Positions 1 to 8,830 of a stretch of 64,000 bases of DNA are shown piece by piece. The DNA lies in the NCBI RefSeq assembly GCF_900112775.1, contig NZ_FOYZ01000008.1:147047-211046 (forward strand), read 5' to 3'. A model generated the notes under the pieces. It was not told where the DNA came from, made no database searches, and saw nothing but the letters and a program-made list of their open reading frames with translations. This stretch comes from Anaeromicropila populeti (GTDB lineage Bacteria > Bacillota > Clostridia > Lachnospirales > Lachnospiraceae). Numbering within the stretch: position 1 is the stretch's first letter; each line of letters begins with the position of its first letter. Position numbers and translations under genes: made by a program.

Positions 1-92
1 TCAAACCCTGCATTAGCTAGAACTGCTATCGCCTCAGGATATTTTTCTGTGATATCATATATTGTATCATTCATTTCAAAATACGGATTCAT
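1..92 (-). CDS. DUF1858 domain protein, N-terminal fragment
   Basis: The first 30 codons of a gene that runs off the left edge. The start codon is at 92, preceded by GGAGG at good spacing. The visible residues (start MNPYFEMNDTIYDITEKYPE, then AIAVLANAGF) match the start of DUF1858 domains, which carry a 'yPea..vL...G' signature. Such domains occur in ScdA/Ric-type iron-sulfur repair proteins, hybrid-cluster-related proteins and some dehydratase activators. Which of these it belongs to cannot be told here. It diverges from the Crp/Fnr-type regulator, so it is a likely target of that regulator (inference). Confidence 0.6.
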   Translation of the reverse strand, partial: MNPYFEMNDTIYDITEKYPEAIAVLANAGF

Positions 93-127
93 AGTATTCC
101 TCCATTCCTATTTGTCTATAATTAGTA

Positions 128-156
128 TTGACTTGTTAAACAGAGTTTACTATGAT
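128..156 (+). promoter_or_regulatory. Promoter of the Crp/Fnr-family gene
   Basis: TTGACT at 128-133, a 17-base spacer, and TATGAT at 151-156 form a near-consensus vegetative promoter. The spacer holds an imperfect inverted repeat (GTTAAAC-AGA-GTTTAC) that could be an operator for the regulator itself. Confidence 0.65.
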
Positions 157-241
157 ATAGATAAATTGTCTGTTGTTTTTACAACAGAATAATAAAATTA
201 TACATTATTTCAGAGGGGTTACCAGAAAGGAACGGGAAAAG

Positions 242-901
242 ATGACAGAGTATATCGAAGTTTTAAAAGAAATGGAGCTATTCCAAGGAATTAGTAATTC
301 ACAAATCCCTACATTATTAAGCTGTCTTTCTATAGGAGTGAGAAGTTATAAAAAAGGAGAAACCATTTTTCACAACCATGAAAAACTACATCACATTGGC
401 ATCATGCTTTCTGGAGATGCCCAAGTCATTCAAGATGATTTTTTTGGCAACCGGAATATTATGGCTAATCTGGAAGCAGGAAATCTATTTGGGGAATCCT
501 TTGCTTTTTCCCTAATTCCCATTACCACAATCAATGTACTTGCCACATCAGATTGCAGAATACTGTTTATAGATTCTCAAAAGCTGTCAGCTCCTTGTAG
601 GACTGGCTGTGATTTTCATCTTCTGTTAATACGGAATATGCTGCATATAGTATCTATGAAAAATATCTTGCTGACTGAAAAAATTGAACTTTTATCAAGA
701 CGCAGTTTACGAGAAAAGCTACTTTCTTATCTTTCCACCGCATCTGCAAAAATGGGTAACACTTCATTTACAATTCCGTTTAATCGGCAGGAACTGGCTG
801 ACTATCTCTGCGTTGACCGCAGTGCGCTTTCTGCCGAACTGTCCAAACTTAAAAAGGAAGGAATACTGAATTATCGCAAAAATTATTTTGAATTGCTTTG
901 A
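242..901 (+). CDS. Crp/Fnr family transcriptional regulator
   Basis: 219-residue regulator with an N-terminal cyclic-nucleotide-binding-type beta barrel (about residues 10-130) and a C-terminal winged helix (about 150-219). The HTH contains 'NRQELADYLCVDRSALSAEL', which is characteristic of the Crp/Fnr family. The open frame extends upstream to a TTG at 173, but ATG 242 is preferred because AAAGGAACGGG precedes it. A CRTGC pair at the domain junction is present but the N-terminal four-cysteine cluster of Fnr is not, so a 4Fe-4S oxygen sensor of the E. coli Fnr type is not supported. Related clostridial regulators sit next to redox or nitrosative-stress genes, in keeping with the divergent DUF1858 gene. 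The ligand is unknown. Confidence 0.88.
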   Translation: MTEYIEVLKEMELFQGISNSQIPTLLSCLSIGVRSYKKGETIFHNHEKLHHIGIMLSGDAQVIQDDFFGNRNIMANLEAGNLFGESFAFSLIPITTINVLATSDCRILFIDSQKLSAPCRTGCDFHLLLIRNMLHIVSMKNILLTEKIELLSRRSLREKLLSYLSTASAKMGNTSFTIPFNRQELADYLCVDRSALSAELSKLKKEGILNYRKNYFELL

Positions 902-914
902 AAACTTTATTCAT

Positions 915-1616
915 TCAAAAAATAGGGGGTACTTCTTGTTCTCCTTCCTGTTTATCTATATATTTACTAATTGATAATTGGCCTTGGCTATCAAGTTCGG
1001 CTATCGATATATTTTCTATTCCCGCGCCAGATTTTTTTACTCTATCATCAAGCCACTGAATGCCAAGATTCGCATATTTCAAATTTTTATACTGAATTTC
1101 TCCATCAATAATTAGAGGTAATGCCAACCCTTCATATTTTGCATTCAATTTTAAATCTTTTAATGTTACTGGTCTCTGCTGTGATTTTTGAATTACAGAG
1201 ATTTGACCATTGGGTTCAACTATTGCATATTCTACATCAGCTATCTTGAAATAATTCTTTAATCTAAGCTGTGAAATAAGAAACGATATATTCATGTTGT
1301 TTTTTCTCATTTCTTCTTTATCAATCTTTCCATGTACAATCACTACGCTTGGTTTTTGGTCTACATTATAGAATTTTTTACTTAATGACACCTTTCCTAA
1401 AAATACTGTGCATAATGCTAATACTAATACTCCTTCTGTTGCTTTTGACGGAATTTTATACACCAATGGCTCGACTCCAATAGTAGTCATAACCAAGATT
1501 CCAGCTAAATCATACGTTGTTATTTGAGCAATTGATTTTTTTCCAACAATTCTCAGTCCCAACCATACAACTAGAAACATAAAAATACACCTTATACTGT
1601 AAACAATTATTGTCAT
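915..1616 (-). CDS. DUF421 family membrane protein (YetF/YdfS-like)
   Basis: 233-residue protein starting at ATG 1616 with GTAGGAGGG upstream; the frame is open further upstream but without a better start. The N-terminal 70 residues form about three transmembrane helices, including 'VVWLGLRIVGKKSIAQITTY', the conserved DUF421 signature (R..GKkS.aq.t.yDl). The soluble C-terminal domain holds 'YKNLKYANLGIQWLDDRVKK', also typical. DUF421 proteins are widespread in spore-forming Firmicutes; their molecular function is not settled. The gene follows the DUF4363 gene by about 10 bases and is surely co-transcribed with it, a pairing common in Bacilli and Clostridia. Confidence 0.88.
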   Translation of the reverse strand: MTIIVYSIRCIFMFLVVWLGLRIVGKKSIAQITTYDLAGILVMTTIGVEPLVYKIPSKATEGVLVLALCTVFLGKVSLSKKFYNVDQKPSVVIVHGKIDKEEMRKNNMNISFLISQLRLKNYFKIADVEYAIVEPNGQISVIQKSQQRPVTLKDLKLNAKYEGLALPLIIDGEIQYKNLKYANLGIQWLDDRVKKSGAGIENISIAELDSQGQLSISKYIDKQEGEQEVPPIF

Positions 1617-1626
1617 AAAATCCCTC

Positions 1627-2001
1627 CTACGGTTCAGGTACCAATTTTTTAAAGTTAGTCCAATCTCCACTAATCTTTGTTAGACTAATCAATGCATCGG
1701 CCTGACTTTTTATTTCTATTGCACTCTTCAGTTCTTTTACCGCAGTATTCATTTCAGAAAAATCCTGATCAGCATTGTTTATTTCAATCAGATATTTCCC
1801 TTTTGACCAAATTTTATTGAAATCATCATACGTTTTTTCAGCAGCTGTCCAATCCTTTTGCTGAATAGCATTATTTAAAGTACTTAACATACCTTCAATG
1901 CGATTATCTCTGTCAAAAACGTAATTTTGTAAAAAAAAGAATAGAGCAAGTAAAACTAAAATAAAAGCAGACAGTGATAACGTTAAAGATTTATTACTCA
2001 A
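1627..2001 (-). CDS. DUF4363 family protein
   Basis: 124-residue protein with one N-terminal hydrophobic segment (residues 7-26) that acts as an uncleaved signal anchor, followed by a helical extracytoplasmic domain rich in charged residues ('AIQQKDWTAAEKTYDDFNKI'). Size, topology and the W-x-x-A-x-x-x-Y/F pattern fit DUF4363. It is the first gene of a two-gene operon with the DUF421 protein and the two products probably form a membrane complex (inference from conserved pairing). Confidence 0.8.
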   Translation of the reverse strand: MSNKSLTLSLSAFILVLLALFFFLQNYVFDRDNRIEGMLSTLNNAIQQKDWTAAEKTYDDFNKIWSKGKYLIEINNADQDFSEMNTAVKELKSAIEIKSQADALISLTKISGDWTNFKKLVPEP

Positions 2002-2104
2002 AATATACGACTCCTTTCATCCAAAAAATGATTCTTTTCATATCTCAAGTAATACTTTTAACAATTAATCAAAAATTATGCACAATCAACCATTTACATC
2101 TATA

Positions 2105-2968
2105 TTAATGTTTCCGTTTCCTAAATTCTCCTGGAGTCATATTATAATAACTTTTAAATCTTCTTGAAAAATAATTGTTATCTGGAAATCCACTCTCTTC
2201 CGCTATTTTTGAAATTAGATCTGTAGTATTGGTTAATAACACCGCAGCATGTTCAAGCCTCAATTGTATTACATATTGCATTGGCGTAATATGATACGTG
2301 TCACGAAAAATTCGCACAAAATGTCTTTTGGAAAGACACGCTTTATCTGCAATTTCTTCCAGGCTGATTTCATTTTGATAGTTTTTTTCAATGTATGAAA
2401 CAGCACTGGCCATCCAAATTACCTTGTCTTGTTCTTGTGGCTCAGGTATTTTATATGTTCTTGCTAAAAAAACGACTAACTCCATAAAATAGGCTGTTAT
2501 TAACTCTTTCCATCCTGGTACACGTTCCTTATATTCTTGCATAAGGCTTTCTGTCAACTGGAACACTTTATCAATTCCTTGTTTGGAAAGTCGAAATCTG
2601 CTACGAAACTCTGATTCTTTTGTCATATATGGTTCTAAATAAAAAAGCGCATGAAAACCTTCCGTTTCCTTTAATCTAGAGCTGCTATGAAAGAAAAATT
2701 CTTGACGGAACATAATATTACATGGCTTAAATTTTTTTGCATTTCTAAATTCATGTTCTACATTATTTCCAACAACAAATACATCCCCCTGAGAAACTGG
2801 ATACATTTCTGTCCCAACAATATGATCAGCACTACCATCCATTACAATAACAAGTTCCGTAAAATCCTTATGGACATGTTTGAAAAAATCCCCTGAATGA
2901 TAACCATACTGAATAAAAAACGGAAAACTTTTATCTTTTTGAAAAAACTCAATTTTCATTTCAATCAT
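2105..2968 (-). CDS. AraC family regulator with cupin sensor domain
   Basis: About 287 residues. The N-terminal cupin domain (roughly 1-150) includes 'HVHKDFTELVIVMDGSADHI', the usual sugar-binding fold of RhaS/XylS-type regulators. The C-terminal domain (about 185-287) has two HTH motifs, 'ISLEEIADKACLSKRHFVRI' and 'SKIAEESGFPDNNYFSRRFK'. The start is uncertain: GTG 2977 and ATGs at 2968 and 2959 are in frame; ATG 2968 gives the best spacing from AAGGGAC. It is transcribed divergently from the GH43 beta-xylosidase at 3092 and very likely activates it in response to a xylan- or arabinoxylan-derived sugar (inference from arrangement). Confidence 0.88.
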   Translation of the reverse strand: MIEMKIEFFQKDKSFPFFIQYGYHSGDFFKHVHKDFTELVIVMDGSADHIVGTEMYPVSQGDVFVVGNNVEHEFRNAKKFKPCNIMFRQEFFFHSSSRLKETEGFHALFYLEPYMTKESEFRSRFRLSKQGIDKVFQLTESLMQEYKERVPGWKELITAYFMELVVFLARTYKIPEPQEQDKVIWMASAVSYIEKNYQNEISLEEIADKACLSKRHFVRIFRDTYHITPMQYVIQLRLEHAAVLLTNTTDLISKIAEESGFPDNNYFSRRFKSYYNMTPGEFRKRKH

Positions 2969-3037
2969 TTCTATCACAAGTCCCTTTTATGCTATAAAAC
3001 GACCATATAATCATACCAACAGCTCCTTTATCATTGG

Positions 3038-3043
3038 TATAAT
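3038..3043 (+). promoter_or_regulatory. Candidate -10 element for the GH43 gene
   Basis: A perfect TATAAT lies about 48 bases before the GH43 start codon. No good -35 is seen at 16-18 bases, which fits a promoter needing the divergent AraC activator. Inference only. Confidence 0.35.
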
Positions 3044-3091
3044 TATAAATGATTTTACTCACAAATGCTATTATTATCTTATGGAGGTACT

Positions 3092-4582
3092 ATGCAAATT
3101 CAAAATCCAATTGTACGAGGATTTTATCCAGATCCAAGTGTCTGTTTTGCCAATGGAAAATACTACATGGCATGCAGCTCTTTTCATTATTTCCCTGGTG
3201 TTCCTCTTTTTGAAAGTAATGATTTGATAAATTGGAAGCAAATTGGTCATTGCCTGACCAAAAAAAGCCAGATTCACTTAACTCAAATCAACAGCTCTGG
3301 TGGCGTATTCGCACCTACAATCCGATATTACAAGGGACGTTTCTACATGACTACCACCAATGACACCACACATCAAAACTTCTATGTGTGGACCGATGAT
3401 ATTTACGGTGAATGGTCTGAACCTATTTTTGTAAATCAAGGCGGAATTGATCCTTCCTTTTATTTTGAAGAAGATTATTGCTACTTTATGAGCAATGGTG
3501 CTGATGATGAAGGGGTACCTGGAATCGTCCAGTGTAAAATTGACATTACTACAGGTGAAAAATTATCCCAAAGCAAGACTATCTGGCAAGGTTCAGGGGG
3601 GAGATATTTGGAAAGTCCCCATCTTTATAAAATGAACGGCTACTATTATTTGATGGCAGCAGAGGGAGGTACAGAATATGGACATATGGTAACTTACGCC
3701 AGAGGTAGTCATCCTTTTGGCCCATTTGAAGGATATGCAAAAAATCCAGTCCTTACTAACCGAAATCTGGGCGGTTTTACAATTCAAGGTGTAGGACATG
3801 GCGATTTAATACAGGCTCCTGATCAATCATTTTGGATCATTCACTTGGGTTTTCGTCAAACAGGACAATATTCAACTTTTCATCATTTAGGAAGAGAGGT
3901 CTTTCTCTCTCCTGTTATTTTTCATGAAGATGGGTGGTTTACTGCTGGCATAGACGGAACCACACCTGAATATTTAGATATTCCTTATCTTACCCAGCCT
4001 CAAACACTACCTTTCTCTACTATTATTGATATCTCAGCTGCTAACTTAGAGTGGTGTTATTTAAGACATCCCTGTATAGAGAATTATCATTTTTTAAATG
4101 ATATCATAACTCTACATGGAACAAATACGTCATTGAATGATGTAGATTCTCCAACATTTATTGGAATTAGACAAAAAGATTTTATAGCAGAAATTACTTG
4201 TAATGTATCTGTGAACAAAGGAGAAGCAGGTCTAACAGTGTTTATGGATGAAAACCATCACTATGATATTGCAATAGAAAAAGTATCCGATCAATATCAG
4301 GTCATACTCAGGCTCTGTGTGGGAAATATCAGACACATCGAAAAAACCTGTTTAATTAATACGACAGACACTGTTTCTTTAAAAATTAATGCATCGAGTC
4401 AGGAGTATATTTTTTCTGTTCAAAGTTCCGATGACACTATTTATCTTGGTAAAGGATTTACACGTTATTTATCCTCTGAAGTAGCTGGGGGCTTTACAGG
4501 AGTTATCATTGGGCTTTATGCACAAGATAAGGATGGACGAAATACAGCACAGTTTTCTGACTTTAAGTTTCAATATATGTAA
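3092..4582 (+). CDS. GH43 family beta-xylosidase / arabinofuranosidase
   Basis: 496-residue cytoplasmic glycoside hydrolase (no signal peptide). ATG 3092 is chosen because ATGGAGGTACT precedes it. The five-bladed propeller holds the three GH43 acidic residues: general base in 'NPIVRGFYPDPS' (Asp14), the pKa-modulating Asp in 'GGIDPSFYFEED', and the general acid Glu in 'GRYLESPHLYK'. The C-terminal third (about 310-496) is the concanavalin-like beta-sandwich of XynB-type enzymes ('LRHPCIENYHF', 'VNKGEAGLTVFMDENHHYDI'). Together this indicates release of xylose or arabinose from imported xylo-oligosaccharides. No transporter gene is adjacent. Preceded divergently by an AraC regulator. Confidence 0.93.
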   Translation: MQIQNPIVRGFYPDPSVCFANGKYYMACSSFHYFPGVPLFESNDLINWKQIGHCLTKKSQIHLTQINSSGGVFAPTIRYYKGRFYMTTTNDTTHQNFYVWTDDIYGEWSEPIFVNQGGIDPSFYFEEDYCYFMSNGADDEGVPGIVQCKIDITTGEKLSQSKTIWQGSGGRYLESPHLYKMNGYYYLMAAEGGTEYGHMVTYARGSHPFGPFEGYAKNPVLTNRNLGGFTIQGVGHGDLIQAPDQSFWIIHLGFRQTGQYSTFHHLGREVFLSPVIFHEDGWFTAGIDGTTPEYLDIPYLTQPQTLPFSTIIDISAANLEWCYLRHPCIENYHFLNDIITLHGTNTSLNDVDSPTFIGIRQKDFIAEITCNVSVNKGEAGLTVFMDENHHYDIAIEKVSDQYQVILRLCVGNIRHIEKTCLINTTDTVSLKINASSQEYIFSVQSSDDTIYLGKGFTRYLSSEVAGGFTGVIIGLYAQDKDGRNTAQFSDFKFQYM

Positions 4583-4589
4583 ATTACCA

Positions 4590-4611
4590 GAGTGGTCATT
4601 AAAGACCACTC
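4590..4611. terminator. Hairpin between convergent GH43 and carbonic anhydrase genes
   Basis: GAGTGGTC (4590-4597), loop ATTAAA, GACCACTC (4604-4611): a perfect 8-bp stem directly after the GH43 stop. There is no clear T-run on either side, so this is a weak or rho-assisted terminator at best. Confidence 0.4.
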
Positions 4612-4642
4612 ATCCTCTATGCACTAACAATTTTAATAATTT

Positions 4643-5185
4643 TTATGTTATTTTTTTCAATTCACCTGTCAAAGTATCCATTAAAAACCCATACACCATA
4701 ACCTGTTCTGGAACTAGTGGATGATTTTTTACTAATTCTACTGACCTTTGTATGGATCGTTCTTGTTCTACAAAGCCTTCTAGCCAGCTTTCTAAATCAA
4801 TACTCTGCTTTTTTAGCTCTTCAAATTTTTTTTGTGGTATTCCATTCCTTTTCATCTTTTCTATTATTCTCTTACCTTGCGTAATCCTGGCTCCACAATC
4901 TGTATGTCCAATGACTAATATAGTATCAATCTCAAATTCATAGATTCCTATCAACAGACCTCTCATTGCACTTCCAAAAGGATTTGTAATGATTCCACCT
5001 GCATTTTTAATTATTTTTGCATCTCCGTTTCTTATGCCCAATGCAGATGGCAGCAGTTCTGTCAGCCTTGTATCCATACACGTAACAATTGCTATTTTTT
5101 TATCTGGAAATTTACTGGTACTATATTTTTCATATTCTTTATTTTTTACATAAAGATTATTATATTTTAAGATTTCATTTATCAT
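4643..5185 (-). CDS. Beta-class carbonic anhydrase
   Basis: 180-residue enzyme interconverting CO2 and bicarbonate. Zinc ligands and catalytic dyad are visible: Cys36, Asp38 and Arg40 in 'CMDTRL', His94 and Cys97 in 'GHTDCGA'. Length and motif spacing match the short beta-class enzymes of Firmicutes. It starts 11 bases after purC on the same strand. Purine synthesis consumes bicarbonate/CO2 (PurK/PurE step), so co-expression with purC makes metabolic sense, though this is inference. The ribosome binding site (AAGAGAAC) is weak, suggesting translation coupled to purC. Confidence 0.92.
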   Translation of the reverse strand: MINEILKYNNLYVKNKEYEKYSTSKFPDKKIAIVTCMDTRLTELLPSALGIRNGDAKIIKNAGGIITNPFGSAMRGLLIGIYEFEIDTILVIGHTDCGARITQGKRIIEKMKRNGIPQKKFEELKKQSIDLESWLEGFVEQERSIQRSVELVKNHPLVPEQVMVYGFLMDTLTGELKKIT

Positions 5186-5196
5186 AGACTGTTCTC

Positions 5197-5922
5197 TTAA
5201 ATGGTTTTTCCCATTAGGCGTTTCAAAATTTCATTATAAGCATCTTCCTCACCACCCATGTTCCTTCTAAATCTATCTTTGTCTAATTTCTCTCCTGTTA
5301 CAGAATCCCAAAACCGGCAGGTATCCGGCGAAATTTCATCCGCAAGTACAATTATTCCGTCTGATGTTTTTCCAAATTCCAACTTAAAATCAATCAGTTC
5401 AATATTTAAATCTTTCAAATAATTTGTCATAAATTTATTAACCATAAAGGAGTATTCTGCCAATGTATCTACTTCTTCTTTGGTTGCCCACCCCATTGCT
5501 GTAATATGATACTCATTTACCATTGGATCTCCCAGTTCATCATCTTTATAGCAAAATTCCAGCACTGTTTTATTCATTTTCGTACCTTCTGGTTTACCTA
5601 CTCTTTTAGATAAAGAACCTGCAATAATATTTCTTACTATAACTTCTAAAGGTATAATCGTCACATTCTTTACAATGGTTTCTCTCTCTGATATCTCTTC
5701 TACAAAATGAGTGGGAACTCCTTCTTTTTCAAGAAGCTGCATCATGTGATTGGTTACAAGATTATTAATAATGCCTTTGTTATGAATGGTTCCTTTCTTT
5801 TCTCCATTAAACGCAGTAGCATCATCTTTATAGTCTACAATAAGCAGCTCAGGGTTTGATGTTGCATACACTTTTTTAGCCTTTCCTTCATAAAGTTGAT
5901 TTCCTTTTACTAAATTTTTCAT
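5197..5922 (-). CDS. purC: Phosphoribosylaminoimidazole-succinocarboxamide synthase
   Basis: 241-residue SAICAR synthetase, the ATP-dependent ligase joining CAIR and aspartate in de novo purine synthesis. Motifs seen: 'EGKAKKVYATSNPELLIVDY' near the N-terminus, 'VIVRNIIAGSLSKRVG', and 'DEISPDTCRFWD' near the C-terminus, all diagnostic of PurC. Full length. AGGAGG is placed seven bases before ATG 5922. No other pur gene is in the window, so purC stands apart from a main pur cluster. No purine riboswitch was recognised upstream. Confidence 0.96.
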   Translation of the reverse strand: MKNLVKGNQLYEGKAKKVYATSNPELLIVDYKDDATAFNGEKKGTIHNKGIINNLVTNHMMQLLEKEGVPTHFVEEISERETIVKNVTIIPLEVIVRNIIAGSLSKRVGKPEGTKMNKTVLEFCYKDDELGDPMVNEYHITAMGWATKEEVDTLAEYSFMVNKFMTNYLKDLNIELIDFKLEFGKTSDGIIVLADEISPDTCRFWDSVTGEKLDKDRFRRNMGGEEDAYNEILKRLMGKTI

Positions 5923-6117
5923 TACATATCCTCCTAATTATTTTTTTACCAATTTTCATTTTGCAGCTTTTTATCTTTTTCTATAACATCTTTTTTCATC
6001 TTTTTTTTGTAAGCAAAAGCTACTGTTACAACATGTTAATCACTGACACTACCCATAATTATTGCTACCTTTTTACTCATCACATAATCTCCTATATTTA
6101 TATTGATAAATTATTGT

Positions 6118-6158
6118 TTAAAAAAAAGCCAATATCCTTTTTGTTTGGATATTGGCTT
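6118..6158 (-). terminator. Intrinsic terminator of a small transcription unit
   Basis: Twelve-base-pair stem: AAGCCAATATCC (6126-6137) with GGATATTGGCTT (6147-6158). On the minus strand it is followed by an eight-T run (A-run at 6120-6127 on the plus strand), a textbook intrinsic terminator. It lies about 55 bases after the 30-codon ORF and 200 bases upstream of purC. Confidence 0.85.
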
Positions 6159-6213
6159 ACTTACAACTTAGAATCACATTCTACTTTGTGTTGTCTTCCA
6201 TAATTAAACTGTT

Positions 6214-6306
6214 CTATCGTTCTCTATCAAATTCGATGATAAAAACCCTTTTTATACTAACATAAAAGTGATTGCTGATTCTGGCTACATCTGTAACATT
6301 CGTCAT
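6214..6306 (-). CDS. Possible 30-residue small protein
   Basis: ATG 6306 to TAG 6214, 30 codons, with AGGAGATAGGGAG upstream. The peptide begins MTNVTDVARISNHFYVSIK, contains a hydrophobic RVFIIEF stretch and ends DRER. It sits between a near-consensus promoter (6355-6383) and an intrinsic terminator (6118-6158), so this is a complete small transcription unit rather than leftover sequence. It could be a small protein, a leader peptide of an attenuator controlling purC, or the coding-like part of a small RNA. I do not recognise a family. Confidence 0.5.
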   Translation of the reverse strand: MTNVTDVARISNHFYVSIKRVFIIEFDRER

Positions 6307-6354
6307 CAATGTCTCCCTATCTCCTCTTTCACTTTCAAAATACTTTCATGTGCA

Positions 6355-6383
6355 ATGATAGCATGAAAAATAGAATGTGTCAA
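6355..6383 (-). promoter_or_regulatory. Near-consensus promoter of the small unit
   Basis: On the minus strand TTGACA (6378-6383), 17-base spacer, TATCAT (6355-6360). It starts within a few bases of the stop codon of the DUF1593 gene and fires toward the 30-codon ORF and purC. Confidence 0.75.
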
Positions 6384-6388
6384 CATGA

Positions 6389-8830
6389 TTAGCGAACGTT
6401 AATAATTACACGACGATAAGCGTATAAATTTGGAGAGCCATTATCATGTAATTCCAATATCACATGAATCGTCTTACCACTAGCACCTGACGGAATTGTG
6501 ACTGTAGCAGTAGAGGCAGAAGCATTTGATATTGTAACAGTTCCTTGATAAGAACTTGGATTATTATAATAAAACCAATTATATGTCAGTGCATTTCCAT
6601 CAGGATCACTAGATCCGTTGGCACTTAGTGTAATTTTAGAACCTGCTGTAGCTGACATTTGTAGTACATTCTTAGTATTGTCATTGTTTACAACAGCAAT
6701 TGGATGGTGATTAGCACTAGAATATGAATTCTTGATACTCCAATCCATACGTGCTGCAAAGTCATTATTAATGGCAGTTTTCCAGCGGCTAATAGCTGCA
6801 CCACCATCTGCATCACTATACATATAGTACGTATCATACTGGGACTCATTATAACTCTTGCCTCCTGACATACCTCTGATGCCAGACTTCTTAATGAAAC
6901 GTCCACCCCAACCACCTTGCTCAACCATATCTAAATCATGAAGACCATTTGGTATAGTGTATAAGAAAGCAGGTGTATCACCTTCAATTGCATATTTTGG
7001 ATCTGGATATACAGATCCAAGTGGACCGTGGTTCTGAATATTTGAATCAACCCAAGAGCTTGTTGGTTGCCAGTTGTAAACACCTGTACAGCGTATGTAT
7101 AGAAGATTAGGGAAGTTTTTCGTCATCCAAGCTCCTGCATCATCTTGACCAAGGATATCATATACACGCAACTTACTGACGAATTCATTTACCTGTGCTT
7201 GTGAACGCGTATTCTTTACTTTCCACAGAGCCTGAGCGACCGTGTTTCCACCGCCCCACAGTTGAACCCAAACTGGACGAGAATCAGACTTATCCACTGC
7301 TGCAATGATTAGTTCTGAACCAGCACTATCTTTGCCACTACCAACACCAGCCATACCAAATGAGGTTTGACCTAGTTTGGATACGGACTTAAGGTATGCA
7401 AGGGTAGGATAACCACTGGCATGTTTCTGAAGATTAGAAACTACTTGTCCATAAGCATTCAGAATCGGATTGAGCAAATTGTTGGTATTTGTTAAACTTT
7501 GAGTAGGCTTCCAACAACTGGTACCCGAAATAATTCCTTCGATATCAAATTCATTAGCAGTAACCATAAGACGAACTAAAGATTCCTGATCGTCCACATC
7601 AGCACCCAAATCAGTCGTGATAATAACTCTAGGCTTAGTTCCTGACGAAGAAGTAGGCGTAGGAGTTACAGAAGGAGTTGGACTTGGTGTTGCAGATGGA
7701 GTCGGTGTTGTAGACCCATCACCAGTTACCGAAATATCATCAATATAATAATTAGTTCCGCTACTTGGTCCTTCAAAATATATGCTCAGTTCCGTCAATG
7801 TTCCAGTTACATCTAATGTATAATTACCAGATAACTGAATCCAGGAGCTATTACTTGCTGTTTTAGTAGAAATACTGCTATAAGATGTTCCATTCCTGTC
7901 TACCTTTTTCATAGTCATTTTAACAGTGCTACTTGTTGCATTGTCTAGTTTTACCCAGCCAGAACAAGTATATGTAACTCCATTTTGAACATTGGAAGTC
8001 AATTTCTGCATCGGTCCGTTCCACGTACTGGTTCTGCCTGTATGCAACAAGCTGTAGGTACCAGAATGTTTCTGAGTGGTTGAAGCAGTAAGTGTACCTG
8101 CACCATTAACAACCCATCCAGTAGTATTTCCTGTTTCAATTCCTGAATTAGTAATTATACTACCCACAGATGAAGTCGTTGGTGTTGGTGTTATAACTGG
8201 CGTTGGCGTCGTTACTGGCGTTGGCGTCGCTGTTGAACCATTACTGAATATGGCAAGACCTGCACACTGTGGGTCACCACTAATTCGTGCAAAATCCATA
8301 GTCAGGCTTCCGTCACTTACTGTCACATTATAAGGTCCATATTTGACCCAACTATTTTTTGTCATCTTTCCAACAGCTGTGGCAACAGTAGTTCCCTCTA
8401 GTTTAATGTCCACAGAACGTGCATTAGAAGAATAGTTTTCAGTTAGCCAGAAATATACTTTATAGCTACCATTAGCTATCGTTTGATTCATAGTAAAACT
8501 ACTACTACTCTGATAGATAACACTGTTCAGCATGGTGTTCGTGCTTGTATCAACTGAAGGTGACCATGTGATACTATTTTTAAAGGTTTTGATTGCTGTA
8601 GTTGAAAACCCACTACTCAAAGCGGCACTGTAAGAAATCCATGCATTACCATCAATAGTCACAGCATCACCATTTAGATTAATCCCCTTTACAAAGACAT
8701 CTGTAGCTCGCACACTGACAGATGGTACTGTGAACATCGTTACTAATATTGCAAATGTGCATATTATTGCCCACAATCTGCGCTTCGTTATGTACATTTT
8801 AACTTGATTTTTCTTACTTTTCGATTCCAT
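6389..8830 (-). CDS. Secreted DUF1593 (nucleoside-hydrolase-fold) protein with two carbohydrate-binding-type domains
   Basis: 813 residues. Signal peptide at about 1-42 after a KSKKNQVK basic start. Residues 45-200 form a CBM6/malectin-like beta-sandwich ('FVKGINLNGDAVTIDG'). A Thr-Pro linker follows, then a CBM4/9/22-like domain (about 222-368, 'SGIETGNTTGWVVNGAGTLT'), a second Pro-Thr-Ser linker, and DUF1593 (about 400-715) starting 'KPRVIITTDLGADVDDQES', which resembles the metal-binding D-T-D motif of nucleoside hydrolases. The C-terminal 95 residues are an Ig-like domain usual in this family. Proteins of this type (for example Sde0182) are linked to polysaccharide degradation; the substrate is not established. 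Downstream of, and probably regulated with, the cytoplasmic nucleoside hydrolase at 9082 and the LacI regulator. Confidence 0.85.
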   Translation of the reverse strand: MESKSKKNQVKMYITKRRLWAIICTFAILVTMFTVPSVSVRATDVFVKGINLNGDAVTIDGNAWISYSAALSSGFSTTAIKTFKNSITWSPSVDTSTNTMLNSVIYQSSSSFTMNQTIANGSYKVYFWLTENYSSNARSVDIKLEGTTVATAVGKMTKNSWVKYGPYNVTVSDGSLTMDFARISGDPQCAGLAIFSNGSTATPTPVTTPTPVITPTPTTSSVGSIITNSGIETGNTTGWVVNGAGTLTASTTQKHSGTYSLLHTGRTSTWNGPMQKLTSNVQNGVTYTCSGWVKLDNATSSTVKMTMKKVDRNGTSYSSISTKTASNSSWIQLSGNYTLDVTGTLTELSIYFEGPSSGTNYYIDDISVTGDGSTTPTPSATPSPTPSVTPTPTSSSGTKPRVIITTDLGADVDDQESLVRLMVTANEFDIEGIISGTSCWKPTQSLTNTNNLLNPILNAYGQVVSNLQKHASGYPTLAYLKSVSKLGQTSFGMAGVGSGKDSAGSELIIAAVDKSDSRPVWVQLWGGGNTVAQALWKVKNTRSQAQVNEFVSKLRVYDILGQDDAGAWMTKNFPNLLYIRCTGVYNWQPTSSWVDSNIQNHGPLGSVYPDPKYAIEGDTPAFLYTIPNGLHDLDMVEQGGWGGRFIKKSGIRGMSGGKSYNESQYDTYYMYSDADGGAAISRWKTAINNDFAARMDWSIKNSYSSANHHPIAVVNNDNTKNVLQMSATAGSKITLSANGSSDPDGNALTYNWFYYNNPSSYQGTVTISNASASTATVTIPSGASGKTIHVILELHDNGSPNLYAYRRVIINVR

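Noticed and set aside
173..241. Extended start of the Crp/Fnr protein from TTG 173
   Set aside because: No ribosome binding site precedes it and the residues before ATG 242 are not family-like.
5923..6388. Purine riboswitch upstream of purC
   Set aside because: The conserved purine-aptamer core (TCTACC-type junction and matching loops) is not found on the minus strand; only a promoter, a short ORF and a terminator are seen.
8076..8333. Plus-strand frame rich in Val-Gly repeats
   Set aside because: It is the antisense of the Thr-Pro linker codons of the DUF1593 protein, a known source of false frames.
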